Source of the DNA: Mesostigma viride
Lineage: Eukaryota > Streptophyta > Mesostigmatophyceae > Mesostigmatales > Mesostigmataceae
Direction of reading: 5' to 3'
NCBI GenBank assembly: GCA_009746045.1
Contig: RPFO01000078.1
Location: 1,836,222 to 1,900,221 of the forward strand
Length of the DNA: 64,000 bases
Under the pieces are notes generated by a model. It searched no databases, was not told where the DNA came from, and was given only the letters and a program-made list of their open reading frames with translations. Both the position numbers and the translations under genes were made by a program. Positions 10,759 through 19,214 of the stretch are shown here, piece after piece. Each line of letters begins with the position of its first letter. Position 1 is the stretch's first letter.

Positions 10759-11215
10759 AGTTAGAGGAGATGCTTAGGCTGACACACGGATTTCCGGCCT
10801 GCGCGCCGCGTATTGCCTACCGCGGCTGAGCGGGACACCTCAGTACAGTACGGCAGGGTGTACGGTACTGAGGTGTCATGTGGACCGATGTGCGGTTAGT
10901 GCCAGACTGTGCCTAGACTCCAGCTCGACCCGCCAGACCCGGGTTATCCGGTTCTGGACGGGCCGAGTGTAGTTGATGCTAGTGACGTGGTCGCATGGCA
11001 TTGCAGTGTACAGTTGTCCACTGGTAGGTGCTGCAGGTAGCACCGCCATAGGCATATAGGCGTAGCACTGGGGAGTGCCGCAGCACCCGAGTTTGCCCAG
11101 ACGTTCCATTCTGAGCCCTCAGCTTCCATTGCTCTCTCATTGTATTATTGCTAATACAATCATCATTCGCTTTCAGCTTCCGCAGTTGTTCGTCGTCCCT
11201 AGTCTCCATCCAACT
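10759..11215 (+). repeat. copia-1 3' LTR (457 bp)
   Basis: Nearly the same sequence occurs at 61386-61838 in the same orientation, with a few substitutions and short indels. Both copies begin AGTTAGA and similarity ends at CCAACT, giving AGTT...AACT ends in place of TG...CA. Element 2 LTRs also begin AGTTAG when read in element orientation. A purine-rich stretch (GAAAGGAAAACATAATGGG) precedes it, as expected for a polypurine tract. Calling it the 3' LTR of copia-1 is inferred from position and the shared start. Confidence 0.65.
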
Positions 11216-11267
11216 GCGGGCGTAGCGGGCGGGGTCGCTGTTGCATGTCGCGCAGGGCTTGCCGGGC

Positions 11268-11476
11268 AGTTAGGTTCAATAGTGCCGGAACCTTTTGCCC
11301 ACTGAGGCAAATCGGTCCGGAACACTATTTTGCCCGGAATAACCACTTCCGAGCACCCAAGTCAATTCGGCCGAATTAACTTGGGTGCTCGGAAGTGGTT
11401 ATCTGGGCACAATAGTGTTCCGGACCGATTTGCCTCAGTGGGCAAAAGGTTCCGGCATGCACTATTGAACCTAACT
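11268..11476. mobile_element. Foldback element 1 (about 100-bp arms)
   Basis: A nearly perfect palindrome. The left arm starts AGTTAGGTTCAATAGTGCC and runs through CGAGCACCCAAGT; the centre is AATTCGGCCGAATT; the right arm is the reverse complement, with a small insertion near its end (CCGGCATGCACTATTG) and a few mismatches. No ORF. If the real ends are GGTTCAATAG, the flanks are TA on both sides, as in Tc1/mariner-type MITEs, but palindromic ends make the TSD ambiguous. Confidence 0.7.
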
Positions 11477-11608
11477 AAAACCTGGCTTCGTGGAGGGGGG
11501 ACGAAGAGCCCGAGACATCCGCCTAGGCCACTGAGCACGCACCACTAAATGCGCCGGAGCTGCCTCAGTGAGGATTCGAACCCCTGACCTCCAAGGTGCA
11601 CAGGTTTT
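11477..11608. other. Spacer between foldbacks with tRNA-like B box
   Basis: Begins AAAACCTG and ends CAGGTTTT, so it is itself bounded by a short inverted repeat. On the minus strand it contains GGTTCGAATCC (about 11573-11583), a match to the RNA polymerase III B-box/T-loop. The T-stem is imperfect and no matching 5' acceptor strand is found upstream, so it is at most a tRNA-derived fragment. Confidence 0.4.
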
Positions 11609-11777
11609 AGTTAGGTTCAATAGTGCCGGAACCTTTTGCCCACTGAGGCAAATCGGTCCGGAACACTATTTTGCCCGAATTAACTTGGGTGCTCGGAAGT
11701 GGTTATTCCGGGCAAAATAGTGTTCCGGACCGATTTGCCTTAGTGGGCAAAAGGTTCCGGCACTATTGAACCTAACT
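11609..11777. mobile_element. Foldback element 2
   Basis: Same termini and arm sequence as foldback 1 (AGTTAGGTTCAATAGTGCC ... CTATTGAACCTAACT) with about 78-bp arms, but the central part retains only one copy of the TTGGGTGCTCGGAAGTGGTT segment. It looks like a shorter sibling of foldback 1. No ORF. The 200 bp beyond it (11778-11977) hold a GC-rich stretch and nothing recognisable. Confidence 0.7.
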
Positions 11778-12077
11778 CGGGCCTGGATGACGGCGGGGAG
11801 CCGGTGCAGGCTGGTGAAGCGGGGCGGGCGGCGGGGGGGCAGTAGGGCCCCGGCCGCGGGCAGCTTGTCAGCGAGGTGCCGAAGGGCCGATGCCGGGCCG
11901 GGCCTTTTGTGAAGTAAAACAAAGAAGAAGAAAGTCAGGCTGGAATATAGTGTGGGCAGGTGGGTGTATGATCCCCAACACTAAGGTGGCCAGCCACTAG
12001 GACTGGAAAAGCGCACCTGAGGGAACATATTATAAAAATATAATTATTAATTAAATATACTAATATACTAATATATT

Positions 12078-12871
12078 TTATAGTATACTCCCAGCGGCAA
12101 ACTCGTAACCGGCCACTGCTGGTGACTCAACGGTCGCACGCTGTCCGGAGGCTAGCCGGTAAGCCTCGATCTCATTGACCGCGCGCAGCACGCCCTTGGT
12201 ATAGAACTCATCACTGGCGGCCGCGGCTGCTGGTGCTGTGTCGGGAGCTGCCGGGCCTGATGGCGCCCGCTCGTCCGCGTTGCGGGGCTTGTCCCTTGGG
12301 CCGGAGGAGTCCGGGCGACTGCCGAACGCCGGGTCTGATAACCTGGGCTCGGTCTCCCCCCTGCCACGTCCAGCGTGCCTGCTACGGAGTTTGGGGCAGT
12401 CGCGCTTGAGGTGACCCACCTCAAAGCACATGAAGCAACGGGCTTTACTCGCCGGTGTATGGGTCTCCTTGTCGTGTGCGGTAGCGCTCCTGTCACCCCC
12501 TAGCCATGCCCGTGGCCTGTGAGCTCCGAAGGGCTGGCTCTGAGCCGATGGTTCCTCGTCGTCAGCCACGGCTACTTCCAAGTCGCCGAATTCGCCATCT
12601 GCCCCGGTGTCCTCCCCGTCGTCATCAGAGTTCCACAACACCATGGGTAGTAGGGAAGTATGGCCAATTAAGGACACTCGACGCCTGCCCCGGTGTGTTG
12701 GGGCCGGCGGAGGTCCAATGGAGCGGCCGCGCCCAGCCCAGGGCTGCGATGGTCGCTCCGTGGCTGGCTGAGCATGATAACGGTAGTACTGCGTGTTTTC
12801 CTTCTCGGGCCCTGTCTGCTCACGATACCGCGGCGGCCACTGTGGTCGCGGCTGTGGTTGTTGCTGCGGTA

Positions 12872-12946
<75 letters not shown>

Positions 12947-13259
12947 GTTGCTGCTGCTGGAAACCCCCCTGGAGCATCTCCTGGCTGCGCCCGTCCCCCC
13001 CTTGTTCCAACCTGGAGTCTGGACTGTCATCATCTGATGAATCTCTGCGGCCCTGGTCACTGGATCGTGGGGACCCTTCCGCAGGTCTCTCCATGTCCTC
13101 ACCTCTATTTGTCCCTGCTTGGACGTGCTGTGGTACCTCTAGCACCTCTGTACCTTGCTGGTGGTTGTCTACCGGTTCTATCTCTCTATTCTCTGAGTCC
13201 CTTTCTCTGGTCCCATCTTCTGTCTCTCTGGCATTCCTTGCTTGAAGCCGTGTTGGCAT
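12078..13259 (-). CDS. Gag protein with polyQ tract and CCHC knuckle, internal deletion
   Basis: A 393-residue Gag of the L3 family. Order: charged N-terminus (residues 1-95), a glutamine tract (about 100-130, encoded by the CTG/CAG array at 12874-12945), an RPQWPPRYREQ segment, an acidic DDDGEDTGADGEFGDLE stretch, then the zinc knuckle CFMCFEVGHLKRDC and a P/S/A-rich tail. Compared with the copy at 38319-40642 it lacks about 0.93 kb between HDKETHT and ASKARC, exactly the capsid-like domain, yet the frame stays open across the deletion. The ATG at 13259 is shared with the other copy (MPTR...). Probably an internally deleted, non-autonomous derivative. Confidence 0.75.
12874..12945 (+). repeat. 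(TGC)n trinucleotide array, about 24 units
   Basis: An almost uninterrupted 72-bp array; on the minus strand it is (CAG)n and encodes the polyglutamine tract of the Gag protein. Confidence 0.95.
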
Positions 13260-13303
13260 GATGCTCGTACCAGTACCTTACACTGCAGGCAACACCTCCC
13301 CAG

Positions 13304-13305
<2 letters not shown>

Positions 13306-13389
<84 letters not shown>
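13306..13389 (+). repeat. (GA)n dinucleotide array, about 42 units
   Basis: A perfect GA run just upstream of the gag ATG (leader of the minus-strand element). The L3 copy has a short CTCTCTCC tract at the same place (38250-38275), so this array expanded locally. Confidence 0.95.
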
Positions 13390-13390
<1 letters not shown>

Positions 13391-14577
13391 AACCACGTAC
13401 TAGCGATCTATATGTTTAGTACCTAGTACTAAGCACTCTAGTGGTAATCCCCTCTATTGTCTGCTAGGGCCGATGGTCAGCTGGGAGAAGGTAACTGTAA
13501 CTGCCGTCCCCACCTCCTGACTGCTATCTACCTTGCTAGACGTGGGTGTCTGAGAGCATTCACGAGTGGTGTGCAGACCCTCAGGCAATGACATATGCTC
13601 CCTAACAAACCTATCAGCTTCTATGATGTTATCAAACCCCTTCCACTTATAGCACTAGAGCCCTTAGACATTATCTTATCCTTGATATGCTCTTCACATG
13701 CCTTCCAACTATAAAATATGGCTGGTCTACCCTCGCCCCCATCATGGGCCACGGCATAGTAAGGAAACCCAGATTGACCACCCTTATTTATCCTTCGTAT
13801 GGGCATGTTACATAGTAGGCTAGCAGAAGCTTGCAAGCAGGAGAAAAGGAGTTCCCAGGGCTACCTCTAGGTGCAGTGACCTTTACCAAAAACGAAACGA
13901 AGAAGAAGAACAGAGTCTAACACAGCACACGCCCGAGCCTTCCGCAGAGCAAGGGCACATTACGCTCCTCCCCTACGCGGGGCACACAGAGGTAAACACC
14001 GTCAACATAGTCGGCAACAGCCAGACGGTATCCACCCCCCGACCCTTGCAGGTCAAACAACGATGGGCGTCTCCGCGACGTCCATAATTTTGGATCAACG
14101 ACATTTAAACACCTATAGAGAGCACAACATTTAACATAAACCCCCTACGCGTGCGGTCCTGGAGAGAAGGCGCGCAAGCTAGCCTTCCACAGGCATAGCT
14201 CATAAAGGGATAGATCTAAACTAGGGGACGTACCATCGTCAATGTCGTTGATAACCCTTGAGCTGGCCGCCACCTGGTGTCGTTGAAGGCGAGCCCTGGC
14301 CGCCACTAGGTGTCGTTGAAAACAGGGGAAATGGACGCTATTGTCGATAGCACCTCGCCACAGGACCATGGCTGGCCCCGCCGAGTATCCCAGACTGGCC
14401 GCTTGCTTTCTAGATCGTCGTTGACTCCCTTACGGGCTGGCCGCCGACCTGTCGGCAATCGTTGAATTCCGGAACCTCTATCTACGCCAAGCACCGCCTT
14501 GGTATCCTAATTGCCTTCACTAACCCTCTCCGCGAGAGTTAGCTAACCTCTCCAGCACATTTTCCCTCCGATACCAG
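13390..14577 (-). other. Leader (5' UTR) of the L3-family partial element
   Basis: No credible ORF. It matches the region 37211-38318 downstream of the L3 5' LTR. Directly behind the LTR the minus strand reads TGGTATCGGAG (about 14566-14576), close to the initiator tRNA-Met type primer-binding site (TGGTATCAGAG) of many plant retrotransposons. Confidence 0.6.
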
Positions 14578-15251
14578 TGTTACGTCCCAGCCCAGACACC
14601 TAGCCTGAGCTACGTAGCGAAAGATCTACCATGCCGGAAATTAGGAAGATTCAAGGTGGCTTAATGTAGATTGCGCTTCACGACGTGAGTCGTGAGATAT
14701 CTGGCACCGCGGCTTGATGCCAAGCTAATTGTTACACACTTATATTAGCTAGCAATACCAATTACAAATGGATAATTGCCCCGGGCTCAATGTGAAGGCG
14801 TCTTCGCACTTAACATTCATCAAACCAAGAGGACGAGACTCTCGTCCTCGGACCAATTTCACCTAGGTCTGCCACTAAGCTGGCAAGGGGCGCCGACATG
14901 GCGCCGACCTTCCAAAGCATGCAGTCCACACAAGATCCTCGGGTCCACATCGACCCTCGATCGCCTACAGAATCCACGCATGATGAGTACAATATCTCAA
15001 CTAGCTATAAAGTACGCAGCGCGGCGCGACTGCACCGGCCCCTAGAAGATACACGCATACAACAACCTAGGCCCAAAATAACTGGTCCGAATCACACAAA
15101 CTGTCATAGTTCCATACAAAAGTCCTGACCAAGGGACAATTCCCAAATTAAGTCCCGAAATGAGTCCCAAAGTCCTACGGACTATGACAACAAGTCAAAC
15201 TACATAATTTATTCCATTGTTACGTCCGTCCGAAAGGGCCGGGACGTAACA
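14578..15251 (-). repeat. LTR of the L3 family (674 bp)
   Basis: Full-length LTR in reverse orientation relative to 36530-37210 and 44929-45506/53936-54025. It starts and ends TGTTACGTCCC...GGGACGTAACA, i.e. TG...CA ends within a longer inverted terminal repeat. Contains the hairpin GACGAGA/TCTCGTC shared by all copies. Confidence 0.9.
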
Positions 15252-16446
15252 CCTCCCTAGTCATCACATAACCAACCCATCGACACTCACCCCCGCCGCA
15301 CCACACACGCATTGCACTAAACAGAAGAGCACACCGACAACGGCGTGATAAGAAGCTCACATCCCAGCCACCACCCCTCTACCACCCCACGTCCCCACTC
15401 CCCAGCGACCGCACGGCCCTGCGCCCCAACCCTGCCTCTCAATGACGATCGCGTTACTACCACATCTGACCACTAAACCTCACGATGCTGCCAGCTCACC
15501 TCCCAGCCAAGGGGGGGGGTTCCCCCCCCCTCCCACCCACCCCGCTCCCACCCAATTAACCAAGACCAGACCCCCTGTCTCCCAAGTCGCGCTACGGGTC
15601 ACATTACGTTGCCACAATCGTGACTCTTCCATCTACCTTTTCCCACAATACAATCCACCAATGTCACAGCCTACGACGTCTAGTGTGTCCCGTCCCTGTC
15701 CACCCAAGTGCTGCTGTCGCGCGCCGTTCCGATTCGCACGAGTATTGGCTTTACGCGGGGCCGCCATGCACGCGGCCGGCCCGGGGGACGAGGCGAGGCA
15801 GCTAGGCGTTGCGCGTGTGCGAGTTGTTACGCCTTTGGCATTTGGGCCTTACGGGAGCAACGCATGCGCCGTAGTGCGACGCGCAGCACTGGGAGTTGAC
15901 AGCGGTACTGACATGCGTCACCAGGAGGTCAGTGCCAACGCTGGCAAGCAGCACGCACTGGCTACTGGACTACAACACGGACCAAGCTAGGCTGCCAGGC
16001 TGGCAATTATGCGGATTGTGCAGGCTGAACATGCACGTGCACGCAAGCTGGCGCGTTATTGATCTCGAGAACTGTCCGCTGCAGGTAGATAATGTCGTGC
16101 AATATTGGCATTGATATTCGGCAGGCTGGCAAGCCGCTTTTGTGAATGCGACGAGGCAGCTTTTCTCGTCAGGGCCAGCTAGTTGTCGTACATGCTTGGT
16201 TGGTGATATAGTTGTTTGGCAAGCTCAGGGGTCGGCAAGTCGACACTTAAGTGCTCTGCGACAAGGGCATTTTGTCGTCTGGGATTTCTGGCCTACCCAG
16301 GTTGTCTAGTTGATTTTGTCGTCTAAAGAGAAAGTGCTAGATGATATGTTTCATATGCGGAACAGGGAGTCGCTGCAGACAACGACTTAGGATTTTGTGT
16401 ACTTTTAGGTCTCGGTGCTGACCAAAGCCGAGTGCCACGGAGTAGC
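15252..16446. other. Unassigned sequence between elements
   Basis: No recognisable gene. A poly-G/poly-C palindrome occurs at about 15518-15535. An open frame at 15442-15990 has no coding character. The last bases (GTAGC, 16442-16446) are the target site of element 2, and the sequence resumes at 24622, so 15252-16446 and 24622-25348 were contiguous and may hold the LTR and leader of H. Confidence 0.3.
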
Positions 16447-17090
16447 ATTTAGATGAACGCGGATCAGTGAGTTTCTGGTCTTCCCAAGATGTGATGAATG
16501 GAGCCATGGTTTCAACCAGCGGCTTTTAACCTTTACCACAGTTGCCTCACTACCCTGTGGTCACTAGCCTGAGGCGGCAGTACCCACGGACGGTGTTGGG
16601 AAAAGACGCTTGGCCACTGCTGTGTCCGAGCCTTTCTAGGTCTCACCATTGCTGCCAGGCCTTGCACGCCTTGGCAGGTCCGCCACTGTCAATTTCCTTG
16701 GTTGCATCAATCCAGGACGTCTGTCCTTCCATGAATGACAGTAACGCTCTGGATTTATCCGTCATGACAAGTACCCGTCCATCCCAGGCCTGCAGGACTG
16801 CCAGTCCTGAAGTCCTGTGACATTCTTGGTACCATCAACCAATATTGACCACAGTACCTCCTAGTGACAGTCGGTCCTGTGACACGTAACGTGTGATGGT
16901 TCACCCAACACTGCCACGTGCCCTGTCCCTCACGTGTCCTTAGTCCTGGTACTGCTGTAGCGTCCGGCGGCATTACTTCGGGACTTGATAACTCTCAAGT
17001 TCCTTGTCCAAATGAGGCGTTTAGCACGGCGTTGGAAAGGCCACTTCAAGTATGATATGCTTAGCATATTGCATCACCAATATGCTAACT
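16447..17090 (-). repeat. Element 2 3' LTR
   Basis: 644 bp, identical to 23973-24616 except base 16981. In element orientation it starts AGTTAGCATA directly after the purine-rich tract and ends TCATCTAAAT next to the TSD GTAGC. Confidence 0.93.
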
Positions 17091-17109
17091 CCAACCCTTT
17101 CTTGTTTTG
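17091..17109 (-). other. Element 2 polypurine tract
   Basis: On the minus strand AAGAAAGGGTTGG abuts the start of the 3' LTR, the position from which plus-strand DNA synthesis is primed in LTR retrotransposons. Confidence 0.55.
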
Positions 17110-18053
17110 GAGCTGCAAGCTTCACACCATGACCAACCCATTCCTTGCTGCCTTGTGAAATGGACACCTGGTTACCCTGGACTTATAATAAGCCTCATGA
17201 GCACCCCTTTTGCCACCTTAATGGTATCCTTCTTAGGGATCTATGGTTCAACCCTGCCATCTGATCATTAACTTGACCTGCAGGTCATCCCCAACCCTTT
17301 CTTTTGCAACTGTACCTTGGCTTGGGCTTAAAGGAGGATATTGAATATTCCTTAGGCAACATATCCTGGATATCTGAATGAGAGGCCCTGACTACAGGAA
17401 ACGTATTACAGTGAGTTCCTGGTCTTCCCAGTTATCACTGGCGCCCGTTTCATGGCGCCCGCCCCGAGCGTTCCAGGCATCATCCATCCAAATGTTCACC
17501 AATGGAAACCACTTCAACACCACTGTGCCACTGCTTGATGGGGAGCCCATGTCATCACTGGGTGTTAAAGCCCAGGAGTCATACATACCAGGCTGTGGCT
17601 CAACTAGGGAATCGAACCCTACCCCAGAACCCCAGGTTAAACTTAACCTGGTCACATGACAGACAACAAGAGAGATTGGCATACAACATGATTATGTTTT
17701 ATTATAGAATATCCACCAAAACCAATGTTGAGTGTTCCCAGTGGACCAGCCTGCACCAGCAAGGCCCAACTGTCAGGTTACAACACCATAATATCCAAGG
17801 TTGTCACTTATTCACAGCTAAAGAAAACTAAACAAGAGAGATATATACAAACAACCTGGAAGAACTCTCAACATGGCCTGCCCTGTCATGGCCTAACTGC
17901 CCGAGGCCAAAGGCATCCCACTGTGCTAATCCTTTACAGGAAGAGCTTGCTCCTGTTGAGCCTTCTACCTGCTTGGTGACAGGTAGGCTACCTGTTGCCC
18001 TCCCCCCTGGGGACAACAGCACTGGTCAGCCACCAACTGGCAAAGGCTGGACT
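17110..18053 (-). other. Element 2 3' untranslated tail
   Basis: About 0.95 kb between the RNase H stop and the LTR, without a credible ORF. The minus strand contains GGTTCGATTCC (about 17609-17620), a B-box match, but no tRNA can be folded around it. Confidence 0.5.
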
Positions 18054-19214
18054 TCAAGTCCCACCAGAAAAGGGGTACATGAGCCCTTTGAGCACAGGGT
18101 ATTGCAGCTCAGCCTTGCTCTCCAGCTTGGTGAGGGCGTCTGCTGGGTTGTCAACACCAGGCACATGTTCAAGATGAGCAAGGTAAGACATCTCCTTCAG
18201 CAACAAATAATCCAGATCCCTGCTCCTGGCGAGCTGTCTGTGCACAAACTGCACCATGCCCATGCTGTCTGTCTTGACCAGTGTGTGCAGCTGCAAGCTA
18301 CAGGAAGCTACCTGACAGAGCTGGTAGAATAACTCCCTGAGGTAAAGAGCAGTGTGTAGCCCCTCACATATTGCCCTGCACTCAGCAATGTCACTGCTGG
18401 GCGTCACCCTGTTCTGTAACCTACTGTACCAGCTGACCAGAGAAGTGTGCTCCTGTTGTAGTGTAATGAGTGCTGCTGCCCTACCCCTGACATCCGTCAC
18501 CTTCCTGCTGTCCATGGAACTGTCCACAAAAAGCACCATGTTGAGTGGTTTGTACAAGTCCACAGCTGCCAGTATGAGTGGAGGTGAGCTCCTGACAGAC
18601 TCAACCACCTGCTCTGCCCCTACCTCAACCAGCTGAGCATCTGTGAGCCTACTCAGCACCAACAAATCTGGGGCACAAATGCTAGCTAGCCAAGCCAACA
18701 TTCCCCTGATTGTGGCACACCTGGCCTGGGTAATGGGCTGCTGGAGGGCATCAATGATCTGCTGAGGATAGTTGTTGCCACCCTCCATCTTGATAAACCA
18801 AGTACCTGCCCTCTTGATCAGCGTGGCCTGCATTCCACAAAACACCATGGGCTCATCCTGCTTCATGTGCTGGACCTTTCCTAACTCAAACCTCTTCTGG
18901 ATCTTGGACAGTACTGAATCCACCCACTCAGGAGGCCCTAGAAGGTGCAGGTCATCTCCATGCAGAGATGCAAACACAGGCAACCCTTCATGAGTACTCT
19001 GGAACAAGCAAGGATCAACTGGAGACACAGTAAAGCCACAGTGAGTTTTCAGAAACTTTTCCAGGCTCTTTCTCCAGATGATAGGGCTGGACCTGAGACC
19101 CTCCAAACCCTTGAGTATTCTGAGATATTTTGACTTGATCTCTGCTCTCCACACCTTGGGCACTGTTACAAAGAAGGGAGGGATATCACGCCACGTCTCC
19201 TTGGCCTGCTCCAC
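18054..19214 (-). CDS. Element 2 RT core and RNase H (Pol C-terminal part)
   Basis: RT: VPKVWRAEIKSKYLRILKGLEGLRSSPIIWRKSL, VDPCLFQ, then LHGDDLHLLG (HGDD at plus 18951-18962) in place of YVDD, and RFELG with VFCGMQATL. RNase H: FVDSSMDSRKV, SLVSWYSRLQNR, IAECRAI, KTDSMGMV and NPADALTK; natural stop at 18054. It is joined to the upstream pol frame by a one-base shift at the CC of 19219-19220, just after FKRAFLK; copia-1 has an extra Gly codon there. Pol is translated as a polyprotein, so the Met at 19214 is not a real start. Confidence 0.85.
   Translation of the reverse strand: MEQAKETWRDIPPFFVTVPKVWRAEIKSKYLRILKGLEGLRSSPIIWRKSLEKFLKTHCGFTVSPVDPCLFQSTHEGLPVFASLHGDDLHLLGPPEWVDSVLSKIQKRFELGKVQHMKQDEPMVFCGMQATLIKRAGTWFIKMEGGNNYPQQIIDALQQPITQARCATIRGMLAWLASICAPDLLVLSRLTDAQLVEVGAEQVVESVRSSPPLILAAVDLYKPLNMVLFVDSSMDSRKVTDVRGRAAALITLQQEHTSLVSWYSRLQNRVTPSSDIAECRAICEGLHTALYLRELFYQLCQVASCSLQLHTLVKTDSMGMVQFVHRQLARSRDLDYLLLKEMSYLAHLEHVPGVDNPADALTKLESKAELQYPVLKGLMYPFSGGT

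Larger units (their letters stand above)
6242..11215 (+). mobile_element. copia-1: 5'-truncated copia-like retrotransposon with 3' LTR
   Basis: Plus strand: integrase, protease-like domain, RT and RNase H (6242-9696), a roughly 1.06-kb non-coding tail, then an LTR (10759-11215) related to the one at 61386-61838. The 5' LTR, Gag and the start of integrase are missing; the break coincides with the truncated 5' end of gypsy-1. Domain order and the HGDD RT motif match element 2 (16447-24616), so both belong to one lineage, but the sequences are well diverged. At least four frame breaks (about 6715, 7810, 8325, 8416) show it is inactive or badly assembled. Confidence 0.8.
11978..15251 (-). mobile_element. 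Partial element of the L3 family (5' LTR, leader, gag)
   Basis: In minus orientation: 5' LTR (15251-14578), a roughly 1.3-kb leader, gag (13259-12078), then a short segment matching L3 at 40.68 kb up to about 11980, where similarity stops. Downstream pol and the 3' LTR are absent. LTR, leader and gag all match L3 (36530-54025), so the two are family members. Confidence 0.8.

Noticed and set aside
11268-11477. Common origin of foldbacks and copia LTRs because both start AGTTAG
   Set aside because: Similarity ends after six bases; arms and LTR bodies are unrelated, so coincidence is more likely.
11560-11620. tRNA gene on the minus strand
   Set aside because: The B-box/T-loop matches, but the T-stem has a mismatch, no complementary acceptor strand exists at the right distance and no anticodon arm is seen.
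15442-15990. 182-residue plus-strand ORF
   Set aside because: Pro/Thr/Ser-rich composition following the base content, no motif, no support from a second copy; overlapping frames are equally open.
17600-17640. tRNA gene in the element 2 tail
   Set aside because: A good T-arm (TAGGG/CCCTA) but nothing pairs as the 5' acceptor strand upstream.
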